A stretch of 64,000 nt of DNA, taken from assembly GCA_963834365.1 (NCBI GenBank), contig CAWIBS010000030.1:434001-498000 (forward strand), in the 5' to 3' direction. A program made the translations under genes and the position numbers. The notes beneath the pieces are model-generated. The model was not told the DNA's origin, did no database searches, and saw nothing but the letters and a program-made list of their open reading frames with translations. Below are positions 41,335-49,545 of the stretch, piece after piece (within the stretch, counting starts at the first letter, position 1; the number at the start of each line of letters is the position of its first letter). Source of the DNA: CAWJAP01 sp963834365 (GTDB lineage: Bacteria; Acidobacteriota; Vicinamibacteria; Vicinamibacterales; Vicinamibacteraceae).

Positions 41335-42543
41335 GTGTCCGAACGACGATTCCACGAGACCGGCGCTCCGCCACCAGCCGAGGCCCTGGTGCGATTCTTC
41401 GAGATGGTCCACGAGGGGGTCTATCTCGGGACGCTCACGCCTGAATCGAGCGTCACGCACGCCGCCAACCCTCACCTCAAGCTGCTCTTCGGCCATGCCG
41501 CCGACACGCCGTCGATGGCGGTGCGTCCGCTGGACCCGTCCGGCTTCGTGGATCCCCAGGCTCGCGGCGCGCTGCTCGACCGCCTGGCGCGGGACGGCGC
41601 CGTCGCCGACTTTCTCGTGCGGCTGCGGCGCGTGGACGGCGCGCCCCTCTGGATCGAGCTCACGGCGCACGCGCAACGGACCGAACCCGACGGCCACCTG
41701 CAGATCGACGCGCTGCTGCGTGACGTGAGCGAGCGCAAGAAGCTCGAGGACCAGGCCCGTGAGCTCTATCACCAGCTGCTGCAGGCCGAGAAGATGGCGG
41801 TCCTCGGCCAGACGATGTCAGGCGTGGCGCACGAGCTGAACAACCCGCTCGGGTCGATCCTGACGTGGGCGGAGCGGCTGGCCCGCAAGCCCGCGGCCGA
41901 AGGCATCCGCCAGGGGCTGGACACCATCCTTCACGAAGCGGAACGGGCGGCGCGCATCGTCCGCCACTTGCTGACGTTCGCACGCAAGCGGCACACGACT
42001 CGCACGACGGTGGACGTCAACCACGTCGTCCGTGACACGGTGGCGCTGCGGCAACACGAACAGCGGCTCGCGAATGTCTCGGTCGTGGACGGACTGGCCG
42101 CCGGGCTGCCCAACGTGTTCGCCGACCCGCATCAACTGCAGCAGGTCGTCCTCAATCTGATCATCAACGCCGAACAGGCGATGGTGTCGGCCCATGGCCG
42201 TGGCGCGCTGGTCGTCCGCTCCTGGCACGACGCCGAGCGCGACATGGTGCTGCTCGAAATCGCGGATGACGGTCCCGGGATGCCCCAGGAGGTGCTGCCG
42301 AAGATCTTCGACCCGTTCTTCACGACCAAGGAAGTCGGCAAGGGCACGGGCCTCGGCCTCACGGTGGTCTACGCCATCATCGAGGAACACGGCGGGCGAA
42401 TCTCGGCGAGCTCGCCGCCGGGTGAAGGCGCGTCCTTCCGCATCGAGCTGCCGACGGCCGCGCGCGCGGCCGGCCGCAAAGCCCGCGCTGCCGATGCCGG
42501 AGTCCATACAGGCTGGCGCCGCCGTCCTCATCGTCGAAGATGA
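41335..42543 (+). CDS. PAS-containing sensor histidine kinase
   Basis: 402 residues from a GTG at 41335 (GGAA upstream), with no transmembrane segment, so cytoplasmic. A PAS-like domain lies at about 20-140 (FFEMVHEGVYLGTLTPESSV, LLRDVSERKKLEDQ). It is followed by a DHp with the phospho-His in MSGVAHELNNPLGSI, and an ATPase domain with NLIINAEQAM, ADDGPGMP, FDPFFTTK and GTGLGLTVVYAI. The last 25 codons (after FRIELPTAARA) overlap the receiver gene. A one-base insertion near 42470 would instead make a single hybrid kinase with a C-terminal receiver. Confidence 0.85.
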   Translation: MSERRFHETGAPPPAEALVRFFEMVHEGVYLGTLTPESSVTHAANPHLKLLFGHAADTPSMAVRPLDPSGFVDPQARGALLDRLARDGAVADFLVRLRRVDGAPLWIELTAHAQRTEPDGHLQIDALLRDVSERKKLEDQARELYHQLLQAEKMAVLGQTMSGVAHELNNPLGSILTWAERLARKPAAEGIRQGLDTILHEAERAARIVRHLLTFARKRHTTRTTVDVNHVVRDTVALRQHEQRLANVSVVDGLAAGLPNVFADPHQLQQVVLNLIINAEQAMVSAHGRGALVVRSWHDAERDMVLLEIADDGPGMPQEVLPKIFDPFFTTKEVGKGTGLGLTVVYAIIEEHGGRISASSPPGEGASFRIELPTAARAAGRKARAADAGVHTGWRRRPHRRR

Positions 42544-42877
42544 GCCGGCGCTGGCATCCGCTGTCGTGGAGGGACTGACCGACGTGGGCTACGCCGTCAC
42601 GCATGCCGGCGATGGCGAGGCTGCGCTCGCCAGCGTCGCCGCGCACACGTTCGACGTCATCGTCTGCGACTTGAAAATGCCGCGGCTCGACGGTCCGGCG
42701 TTCTACCGGGCCATCACCGCGAGCGCGCCGGCGCTGGCGCGTCGCGTGATCTTCGTTACCGGCGACGTGGCCGGGGCCGAGGCCGACCGGTTCCTCGAGG
42801 AGAGCGGCTGCCGCTGGCTGCCCAAGCCGTTCCGGCTGTCCGAGCTCCTGCGCGCCATCCGCGAGGTCACCGGGTAG
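42494..42877 (+). CDS. Receiver domain (response regulator, or C-terminus of a hybrid kinase)
   Basis: 127 residues from the ATG at 42494, one full receiver: AVLIVEDEPALA (acidic pair), the phospho-Asp in VIVCDLKMPRLDG, VTGD and the Lys in LPKPFRLSEL. No output domain. It overlaps the kinase reading frame by 50 bases in the +1 frame. Because one-base insertions are common in this window, it may really be the C-terminal receiver of a hybrid kinase. Its last 175 bases are antisense to the end of the sigma-factor frame. Confidence 0.85.
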   Translation: MPESIQAGAAVLIVEDEPALASAVVEGLTDVGYAVTHAGDGEAALASVAAHTFDVIVCDLKMPRLDGPAFYRAITASAPALARRVIFVTGDVAGAEADRFLEESGCRWLPKPFRLSELLRAIREVTG

Positions 42878-43689
42878 GGCACGATTACGCCGCGCGGCCC
42901 CGTGACGAGGTCGGCGGCGAACCGCTCGGCCTGCCGGGCCCTGGCCGCCTTGAAGGCCGCGAGCGAGGTGGTCGTCGCGACGTGGCCGAACATCTTCTGA
43001 AGCCGCCCGATGGCACGCGCGTGCAGCTGCGACACTCGCGACTCGTTCACCCCGATCTGCGCGCCGATCTGCTTCATCGTGACGTCACGGAAATAGTAGA
43101 GCGCGATCACCTTGCGCTCGCGCGGCGGCAGTGTCGCAATCGCCTGCCGAACGCGGTTGCGCGTCTCGCCCGATTCGTAGACGCGGTCGGGCGTCGGGCT
43201 CTCTGCCGGCAGGCAGACCTCGGGGAGCAACGAGTCGCTGGTCGCCTCCGCTGTGCAGAGCATCGACGTGGACTCGATCGTCGTGATGCGGACGATCGTC
43301 CGACCCAGGCGCACTTCGTCCGTGCCTACTCGCGCGGCGAGATCGGCCAGCGACGGCTCGGCGCCGGTCTCACGACGCAGGGCTTCCCGCGCCGCTTCGA
43401 TCTCCCGGCGCTGGCGGCGGACGCCGCGCGGCCAGGCCTCCTTGCGCAGGGCGTCGATCATCGCGCCTCGAACGCGCCGCTCGGCGAACGTCTCGAACTT
43501 GATGCCCCGCCCTTCGTCGAAGCGGTGCGCCGCGTCGATCAGGCCGACCATGCCGTCCTGGACCAGGTCGCCCAGGTCGATCGTGTGCGGCATCGACGAC
43601 GCGACACGCCGGGCCACGGACTCGACGAACGACAGGCTGGCGACGATGCGCTCCTGAGGAGTGAGAGTGTCGATGGAACAACAAGACAT
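42703..43689 (-). CDS. FliA/WhiG family RNA polymerase sigma factor
   Basis: About 328 residues from the ATG at 43689 (GGAG upstream). It has sigma region 2 (DLVQDGMVGLIDAAHRFDEGRGIKFETFAERRVRGAMIDALRKEAWPRGVRR), region 3 (EAAREALRRETGAEPSLADLAARVG) and region 4 (IATLPPRERKVIALYYFRDVTMKQIGAQIGVNESRVSQLHARAIGRLQK). This matches SigD/FliA/WhiG sigma factors. The last 58 codons run antisense through the receiver gene and look unlike a sigma factor. The natural end is probably near 42880, hidden by a frameshift. No flagellar genes are nearby. Confidence 0.85.
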   Translation of the reverse strand: MSCCSIDTLTPQERIVASLSFVESVARRVASSMPHTIDLGDLVQDGMVGLIDAAHRFDEGRGIKFETFAERRVRGAMIDALRKEAWPRGVRRQRREIEAAREALRRETGAEPSLADLAARVGTDEVRLGRTIVRITTIESTSMLCTAEATSDSLLPEVCLPAESPTPDRVYESGETRNRVRQAIATLPPRERKVIALYYFRDVTMKQIGAQIGVNESRVSQLHARAIGRLQKMFGHVATTTSLAAFKAARARQAERFAADLVTGPRGVIVPYPVTSRMARRSSDSRNGLGSQRQPLSSRNRSASAPATSPVTKITRRASAGALAVMAR

Positions 43690-43881
43690 GAGCGTCTCCG
43701 TGGTTCGCGCCTCTGATGCGAGCCTCATGCGCGCCAGCAAGCGGCGAACCATTGAGCAACTCAGGTACCAGGAAGGTCAGCCACAGGAAACCGGGCCGGT
43801 GCCACTGCGGGAAAATCCGGACAACCCGCACGAGACAACGGACTTACGCGAGTTGCCATGATGTGAAACGGCGTAAAAAAA

Positions 43882-43920
43882 CGATGTGGCACATCGCGCC
43901 CAGCCGTCAAAACATTGACG
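43882..43920. promoter_or_regulatory. Two palindromes upstream of the sigma factor gene
   Basis: CGATGTG-G-CACATCG (43882-43896) and CGTCAA-AACA-TTGACG (43905-43920) are both perfect. They lie in the unusually AT-rich 309-base space between the sigma gene and the lone DHp gene. The second contains a TTGACG that could be a -35 on the minus strand. No gene is seen in the rest of the gap. Confidence 0.45.
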
Positions 43921-43998
43921 AATCTGCGTACATGGTTGACAGTTCCTTGACCCCTCGATCACGGAACCGTGCGCATTCTCAATAGGTGTGGCGTGCAG

Positions 43999-44244
43999 TC
44001 AGGAGGACTCGAAGCGGCTCCTGAGGAGGCGGGCCGCTGCCAGCGCGTCGAGCACGCTCGTGACGACCTGCGCGGCGCGCGAGCGGGTCGTCTCGTCGAG
44101 CGCTTTGGACTCGAGGAGCTCCGCGTTGGCCAGGATGATGCCGAGGTGATTGTTCAGGCGGTGAAACAGCTCGGAGACCTCGTCGGGCGGCCCCGGCCTC
44201 GGGTCGCGCGGATCGGCCGCGTGGTTCGATCGGGCGTGCGCCAT
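43999..44244 (-). CDS. Stand-alone DHp (histidine-kinase phosphoacceptor) protein
   Basis: 81 residues. After a polar N-terminus (Asp/Pro/Arg-rich to about 22) comes VSELFHRLNNHLGIILANAELLESKAL, a DHp H-box with the presumed phospho-His in FHRLNNHLG, then a second helix (TTRSRAAQVVTSVLDALAAARLLRSRF). There is no ATPase domain and no frameshifted continuation in which one is visible. It may work as a phosphotransfer protein or a decoy partner for nearby receivers such as the one at 42494 or the NtrC-type protein at 44701. Start is the ATG at 44244. Confidence 0.65.
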   Translation of the reverse strand: MAHARSNHAADPRDPRPGPPDEVSELFHRLNNHLGIILANAELLESKALDETTRSRAAQVVTSVLDALAAARLLRSRFESS

Positions 44245-44274
44245 ACGTAGGCCGCCTCTCTGAGCGTCTCAACG

Positions 44275-44343
44275 AAGGATTGCGGGCCGGCACCGCCGGC
44301 CGAAGCGCGAATCCTTGCTCGTCCGATCGCAGGGGCGATCGGA
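44275..44343. promoter_or_regulatory. Two strong hairpins between the HTH and DHp genes
   Basis: The first (44275-44316) pairs AAGGATT, GCG and GGCCGGC with their complements around an ACC loop, with small bulges. The second (44322-44343) is TCCGATCGC-AGGG-GCGATCGGA, perfect 9-bp arms. Together they fill most of the 110-base gap. They may terminate the HTH transcript or act as RNA structure in the DHp leader. Confidence 0.5.
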
Positions 44344-44354
44344 ACCTGGGCGCC

Positions 44355-44579
44355 CTACGGCACCGACGGTGACGAGACCTCGGCCACTCCGACGGCGAGA
44401 TCCTCGCTGCCACCTTCGGGCTTGCGCCACAGCGAGTCGGCAAAGATCCGCACGGACCCGCCGGCGGTGCGGACGTATGCGACCTTGCCGCTATTGATCC
44501 AATTGTAGATGGTGCGCCGGCTCACACCGACATGCTGGCAGGCCTGCAGGATCGACAGCGTCTTCCTATCTCCAACCAT
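44355..44579 (-). CDS. Small helix-turn-helix (excisionase/MerR-type) DNA-binding protein
   Basis: 74 residues. The core is LSILQACQHVGVSRRTIYNWINSGKVAYVRTAGGSVRIFADSLW, the winged-helix excisionase-like pattern. The C-terminal 20 residues are acidic and flexible. The ATG at 44579 is chosen over 44588 because GGGGAGG abuts the upstream ATG but lies nine bases from the second. No integrase or phage gene is nearby, so it is more likely a transcription factor. It is divergent from the NtrC-type gene. Confidence 0.8.
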   Translation of the reverse strand: MVGDRKTLSILQACQHVGVSRRTIYNWINSGKVAYVRTAGGSVRIFADSLWRKPEGGSEDLAVGVAEVSSPSVP

Positions 44580-44700
44580 GGGACTCATCCTCCCCGAAAC
44601 GAAAGATTGGTGCTCCGCAACACTATCGGCACTGTGCGCGATTAGCTGTAGCGTTGACGAGATCGCCTCATGGGTGCCAAAATCTTGTCGTACCAGCTAA

Positions 44701-46101
44701 ATGGCTGAAACGAAAGCCCATGTCTTGCTCGTGGAGGACGAAGCGGCCCTCAGGGCCGCGGTCGCCGACCAGCTCGCGGACGCGGGGTTCCACGTCGTGC
44801 AGGCCCACACCGGCGAGGAGGGCGTCCACGCACTGGCGCAGTTCGCGTTCGACGTCGTCATAACGGACCTCCGGCTCCCTGGCATCAGCGGCGACGCCGT
44901 CCTCGATGCGGCCATCGACCGCTATCCCGACATCATCGTCATCGTGATGACGGGGTTCGGCACGGTGCGGGACGCCGTGGCGACGATCAAGCGCGGGGCC
45001 GCCGACTACATCACCAAGCCGTTCCAGGCCGACGAGCTCCTCCACGTGCTGTCCGCCACGCTCGAACAGCGGCGGCTGCGCAGCGAGAACGCCTACCTCC
45101 GCTCCCAGCTCGACGCGCGACACCGGTTCGAGGGCATCATCGGCCAGAGCCCTGCCATCCGCGCCGTCTTCGACGTGCTCGAGACGGTCGCCGCCACGCC
45201 CAGCACGATTCTCATCACCGGCGAGACCGGGACGGGAAAGGAGCTGGTGGCGCGCGCGATTCATCACAACAGTCCGAGGCGGAACGAACGGTTCGTCGCG
45301 ATCAACTGCAGCGCCCTGCCCGAGACACTGCTCGAAGCGGAGCTCTTCGGCCATGTGCGCGGCGCGTTCACCGGCGCCGTCGGACCGCGGATCGGCCGTC
45401 TCGAACAGGCGCACAAGGGCACGCTGTTCCTCGACGAGGTCGGGACGATGAGCCTGAGCGTGCAGACGAAGCTGCTGCGCGTGCTGCAGGAACGGGAGTT
45501 CGAGCGGCTGGGCGAGTCGCGGCCGACGCGGATCGACGTGCGCATCATCGCGGCCACCAACTCGGATCTCGCGAAGATGGTGAAGGAGAGCTCGTTCCGC
45601 GAGGACCTGTTCTACCGCCTGAACGTCATTCCCGTCCGCATGCCGTCGCTGCGCGAGCGGCGCGAGGACATTCCCGTGCTCGTCCAGCATTTCCTCGATC
45701 GCGTCGGGACGCGATCTCGATCCGCCGCGGACGGGCGTGACGTTCTCGCAGGAAGCGATGCGGCGTCTGATGGCGCACGACTGGCCGGGGAACGTCCGGC
45801 AGCTGGAGAACACGATCGAGCGCGCGCTGACGCTCGGCGGCGGCCGTACGCAGATCGACGTCGGCGATGCTGCCGGTGGAGATTCAGTCCACGGTGGCGG
45901 ACGTCAACCCGGCACCGCATGCTGCCGGAGGAAGGCATCGATCTCGACGCCTACATTGCGGACCTCGAGCGCGGGTTGATCGCGCAGTCGCTCGAGCGGA
46001 GCGGCGGCAACAAGCGTCAGGCGGCGGCGCTGCTCGGGTTGAAACGGACGACGCTCGTCGAAAAGCTGAAACGGGTGAACCGCCACAAGCGCGCGGGGTG
46101 A
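44701..46101 (+). CDS. NtrC-family sigma-54-dependent response regulator, three frameshifts
   Basis: About 466 residues; three one-base insertions near 45712, 45868 and 45922 restore the frame overall. Domains are a receiver (phospho-Asp in VVITDLRLPG), an AAA+ domain with Walker A GETGTGKE, the sigma-54-contacting GAFTGA, FLDEVGTMSLSVQTKLLRVLQE, the R-finger region and HDWPGNVRQLENTIERAL, and a Fis-type HTH (GNKRQAAALLGLKRTTLVEKLKR). It would activate sigma-54 promoters on phosphorylation. No partner kinase is adjacent; the kinase at 41335 is a candidate. TTGACG at 44654 followed by CAAAAT is a weak promoter. Confidence 0.92.
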   Translation: MAETKAHVLLVEDEAALRAAVADQLADAGFHVVQAHTGEEGVHALAQFAFDVVITDLRLPGISGDAVLDAAIDRYPDIIVIVMTGFGTVRDAVATIKRGAADYITKPFQADELLHVLSATLEQRRLRSENAYLRSQLDARHRFEGIIGQSPAIRAVFDVLETVAATPSTILITGETGTGKELVARAIHHNSPRRNERFVAINCSALPETLLEAELFGHVRGAFTGAVGPRIGRLEQAHKGTLFLDEVGTMSLSVQTKLLRVLQEREFERLGESRPTRIDVRIIAATNSDLAKMVKESSFREDLFYRLNVIPVRMPSLRERREDIPVLVQHFLDRVGTRSRSAADGRDVLAGSDAASDGARLAGERPAAGEHDRARADARRRPYADRRRRCCRWRFSPRWRTSTRHRMLPEEGIDLDAYIADLERGLIAQSLERSGGNKRQAAALLGLKRTTLVEKLKRVNRHKRAG

Positions 46102-46107
46102 TCGGGC

Positions 46108-46852
46108 ATGTCGCGATTCTTGTACTGGACCATCGTGATCGGCGATCAGCCGACGGCGTTTCGCGCCCGGGAAGCCGCTGATCTGCAGCCGACGCTGACG
46201 CAACTGCGGCGGAAGCACCCGGAGGCCATGCTGCGATGGTTCCAGCGCGGACGCCTCTGGACGTCGCCGGACGAAGCGCGGGCGGCCCGCGAACGTGACC
46301 GGGAAGTGTCGAAGCGGCGACCGGACACCTGGCGGCCGGGCGGCCGCCACGAGGATCCCCGCCAGAAATACAAGGACGCCAAGAAGGCCAAGTGGACGCG
46401 ATTCAAGGATGCGATTCGCGCGCGGGCCGAGACCCGGCGTCCATCGTCCGAGCGCGACGACTCACGTGGACGGCCGCACGACGGGAAGGGCTGGCGGAGA
46501 CCGGAAGACGGCCGCCCGCGTCCGGCTGATCGTCCACGAGAAGGTGAACCGCACGGGCGTTCCGCCGAACAGCAACGCGACGCACCCCGCCCCCCTTCCC
46601 CACGTACGCCGTCGCCGCGGCCCTTCTCCGACCGGAAGCCCTGGTCCCATCGGCCGGAACCCCGTTCCGGGGGCGATCGTCCGATGTCCTCGCGCCGGAC
46701 TGGCCCGCGCCCGTCGGGCTCCCGGCCGGCGTCTCCCCGTTCGGGAAGCTCACAAGGCAAGCCCTTTGGCAGCAACCCGCGCGGCCCGGTGTCGCCTCGC
46801 GGACCTCGAGGCCCACGCAGCGGAGGGCCCAGGGGGAAGAACCGCGAAGTAA
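46108..46852 (+). CDS. Unknown protein with Arg/Pro/Gly-rich disordered tail, probable frameshift
   Basis: About 247 residues if a one-base shift before 46840 is accepted, which brings the stop to 46850-46852, just before the next gene; otherwise the frame runs on to 47184 across that gene. The first 70 residues look folded (SRFLYWTIVIGDQPTAFRAREAADLQPTLTQLRRKHPEAMLRWFQRGRLW). A very basic linker follows (QKYKDAKKAKWTRFKDAIRARAETRR). The rest is low-complexity Arg/Pro/Ser/Gly with RGP- and GPRG-type repeats, as in nucleic-acid-binding disordered regions. I do not recognise the family. It begins six bases after the NtrC-type gene. Confidence 0.6.
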
Positions 46853-46861
46853 CCGCCCGAG

Positions 46862-47248
46862 ATGATCACCCACGTGGTCCTGTTTCGCCCGCGAGCCGAT
46901 CTGTCAACGGCCGACGCCGCGGCTCTGGTCGCCAGCCTCGAAGCCGCGGCACGCTCGATCCCGGCGGTGCGCCGGTTCCGGGTCGGGAAACGGGTGATCG
47001 ATGGACCCCGATACGACTCGGGCGCGGCCGCGGACTTCCCCTTTCTCGCGATCATCGAGCTCGACGATCGCGACCGCCTCGAGGCGTATCTCGCCCATCC
47101 CGCGCACGCGGCGCTGGGACGTGCATTCGGGTCGGGGCTCGCCGCAGCGCTGGTCGTGGACTACGAGGTGCGAGACGCCGGTGAGGGCATCGGCGATTTC
47201 CTGTTGCCTGCGGACGATCGCGCATTGCCGTCGTCCGGGTCCGGCTGA
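46862..47248 (+). CDS. Dabb-type stress-response A/B-barrel protein
   Basis: 128 residues. The start MITHVVLFRPRADLSTADAAALVASLEAAARSIPAVRRFRVGKRV and the later PFLAIIELDDRDRLEAYLAHPAHAALGRAF match the dimeric alpha/beta-barrel (Dabb) family. Members are small stress-associated or degradative-cofactor proteins, often of unknown role. The C-terminal DRALPSSGSG is partly encoded by the palindromic repeat at 47239. It is ten bases behind the Arg-rich gene. Confidence 0.8.
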   Translation: MITHVVLFRPRADLSTADAAALVASLEAAARSIPAVRRFRVGKRVIDGPRYDSGAAADFPFLAIIELDDRDRLEAYLAHPAHAALGRAFGSGLAAALVVDYEVRDAGEGIGDFLLPADDRALPSSGSG

Positions 47249-47256
47249 AGCCGGAC
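47239..47256. repeat. Perfect palindrome GTCCGGCT-GA-AGCCGGAC
   Basis: Eight-base-pair arms around GA, at the 3' end of the Dabb gene. It shares the CGGCTGAAGCCG core with 23681-23700. Confidence 0.6.
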
Positions 47257-47278
47257 ACTACGTTCGTCGCGACAGCGC

Positions 47279-48392
47279 CTAGCGGAGCGAGACGCTGTTG
47301 ACCGGAGCGGGGTTGACCGGAGCGGGCTCGTGGCGCAGGACGTCCCGGCGATCGACGAAGAAGCACGCGACGAGATCGCGCACCTCGCTTACCGATGCGG
47401 CCATGTTGATCGCGGTGCGCAGCTGCGACCCGCCGTCGAGTCCCTTGCTGTACCAGGACATCAAGGCCCGCAGCTTGTTGACCACCCAGCGCTCGCGCCC
47501 CTGCGCCGGCCCTGACGCCACGCGCACGCGTTCCTCGGGCGTCATCGGCGCCTCGTGCCGGAACCCGGCCGACTCGTTGACGCGCTCCCGCAGGAGCAGA
47601 TCGACGTACTCGAGGAGAAAGCGGCCGCGCTCCTCATCCGAGATCCGGCGGGCGATGCGTCCCGAGGCCAGGTCGGCCGCCTGCGCGAGAATCCAGGGAT
47701 TGCGCAGCACGCCGCGCCCGACGAGGACGCCGGCGACACCCGTCCGATCGAGGCGTTCGACGATCTGCGCCGGCTCGACGCAGTCGCCGCTGCCGAACAC
47801 GGGAATCGACACGCTGCTGGCGACGCGGCCGATGAGCTTCCAGTCCGACATTCCCGTGTACGCCTGCTTCGCCGTCCGCCCGTGCACGGTGACCGCGGCC
47901 GCTCCGGCGTCCTCCACCATCCGCGCAAGGATCGGCGCGTTGACCTGGTCTTCGTTCCAGCCGGCCCGCATCTTCACCGTCACCGGGATCCGAACCGCCT
48001 TCGCCATCGCGCCGACGATCTGACGCCGCGTGATCCGGCTCGCGCATCAGGCTGCACCCGGCGTTGTGCTTCGCGATCTTCGGGACCGGGCATCCCATGT
48101 TGACGTCCACGACATCGGCGCCCATGCCTTCGACGATTTGCGCCGCATCCGCCATCTTCACGGGATCGCCGCCGAAGATCTGGATCGAGACCGGTCGCTC
48201 TTCCTCGGTGTACTCGGCGTACTCGAGCGTGCGATCGATGCCGCGCACCAGGCCTTCCGAGCTCACCATCTCGCTCACGACGAGCCCGCAGCCGCCCTGG
48301 CGCTTCACGAGGCGCCGGAAGGCCGTGTCGGTCATTCCCGCCATGGGCGCAACGCCCAGGGCCGGCGCGATGTCGAGCGATCCGATGCGCAT
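47279..48392 (-). CDS. dus: tRNA-dihydrouridine synthase (DusB/NifR3 type), one frameshift
   Basis: About 370 residues after repair of one extra base near 48035. The FMN enzyme reduces uridines in tRNA D-loops. It begins MRIGSLDIAPALGVAPMAGMTDTAFRRLVKRQG, then VVDVNMGCPVPKIAKHNAGCSLMREP with the catalytic Cys, VTVKMRAGWNE, TVHGRTAKQAYTGMSDW and IPVFGSGDC. The C-terminal PAPVNPAPVNSVSLR is a small internal duplication. It follows the PPIase gene by seven bases. Confidence 0.92.
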
Positions 48393-48399
48393 GCGGATG

Positions 48400-49494
48400 T
48401 CAGCTGCCGGGCGGCGCAGCGGCGTCGAGCTTCGCCACGTGCTGCTCGTAGATCTTGCGGATCTCGTCGTTCTTCCACTCGATGATGGCCTGGGAGCGGA
48501 GTCGCTTGAGGTACTTGGCGAGCTCGGGCCGGCCCTTCTCGCGGAACACCTTGTCGGCCACCTGGCTGCGGACCTGATCGAGCGGGAGCACGTTGGTCGC
48601 GCTCTTGGCTTCGAGCTTGAAGATCTGGTACCCGCGCGCACCGCGGACGACCTCCGACACTTCGCCGGGCTTCAGCGCATCCACCACCTTCTGCAGCGCC
48701 GGTGTGAGCTCGTCGCGATTGATCGGACCGATCAAGCCGCCGTTGGCCTTCGACGGAGCGTCGGAGGCGGCCGTGACCAGCGCCGCGAAATCCTCGCCTT
48801 TCACCGCGCGCGCCCGCAGCGCCGCCGCCTTCATGCGCGCCTCGTCATCGAGCCCGACGTTCACGCCGGCTTGTCCGGCGCCCTGGGTGCCATCCGGCGC
48901 CTTGTCGGGCACAGCCAGGAGAATCTCCCGAACCGTGACCGAGGCCGGCGACGTGAACTCGGACTTGTGTGCTTCGTAGTACGCGGTGGACTCGGCCTCG
49001 GTGATCGAGATCTTCTCCATCACGTCCTGCTGCTGGACGCGCTGGATGATCATCGAGCGCTCGATGTTGCGGCGAAGCTCGTCGAGCGTCAGGCCCTCCT
49101 GGCTCAGCGCCGACTGGAACTGCTCCTCGGTTTCGAGCTTGTTCTCCTTGCGGATGTTCTGGACGATCTGCGCGAACTGCTCGTCGGACAGCCGATACCC
49201 GAGCTCGCGTCCGCGCTGGAGGAGCAGGAGCTCGTCCACGGCGTCGGACAGGAGCTGCGGCGTCACGTCGGCGAGGGCCTCCTTGAGCTTCTCGTCGCTG
49301 CGCAGATCCGCTTCCGACAGGTTCCGGTTCTTCTGCCGCAGCGCCGTCACCTGCCGCTGCTCCAGATCGGTCTTCGTGAAGATCTCGCCGTTCACCTTGA
49401 CCAGGACCTGCTCGATGATCTCGGCCCGGGGGGCCGCGACAACGCCCACAATCAGAGCGGCCAGCACCCCGCTCCTGACGCGCCACCGCCGCAT
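48400..49494 (-). CDS. SurA-like peptidyl-prolyl isomerase
   Basis: About 364 residues from the ATG at 49494 (GGTGAG upstream), with a signal peptide (VRSGVLAALIVGVVAAPRA). The N-terminal SurA-type chaperone domain includes VNGEIFTKTDLEQRQV and helical segments with LSDAVDELLLLQRGRELGY and QFAQIVQNIRKENKL. The PpiC rotamase domain follows: VREILLAVPDKAP, DFAALVTAASDAPSKANGGLIGPINRDEL and FKLEAKSA. It is a periplasmic chaperone for outer-membrane proteins. It sits between mfd and dus, probably one transcript. Confidence 0.9.
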   Translation of the reverse strand: MRRWRVRSGVLAALIVGVVAAPRAEIIEQVLVKVNGEIFTKTDLEQRQVTALRQKNRNLSEADLRSDEKLKEALADVTPQLLSDAVDELLLLQRGRELGYRLSDEQFAQIVQNIRKENKLETEEQFQSALSQEGLTLDELRRNIERSMIIQRVQQQDVMEKISITEAESTAYYEAHKSEFTSPASVTVREILLAVPDKAPDGTQGAGQAGVNVGLDDEARMKAAALRARAVKGEDFAALVTAASDAPSKANGGLIGPINRDELTPALQKVVDALKPGEVSEVVRGARGYQIFKLEAKSATNVLPLDQVRSQVADKVFREKGRPELAKYLKRLRSQAIIEWKNDEIRKIYEQHVAKLDAAAPPGS

Positions 49495-49545
49495 CGTCTC
49501 ACCGCCCCTCCACGTCGCTCCAGTCAAACGCATATCCATTCAATC

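Noticed and set aside
43882..43900. TGGCAC sequence as a sigma-54 promoter
   Set aside because: The -12 TTGC half is missing at the required distance.
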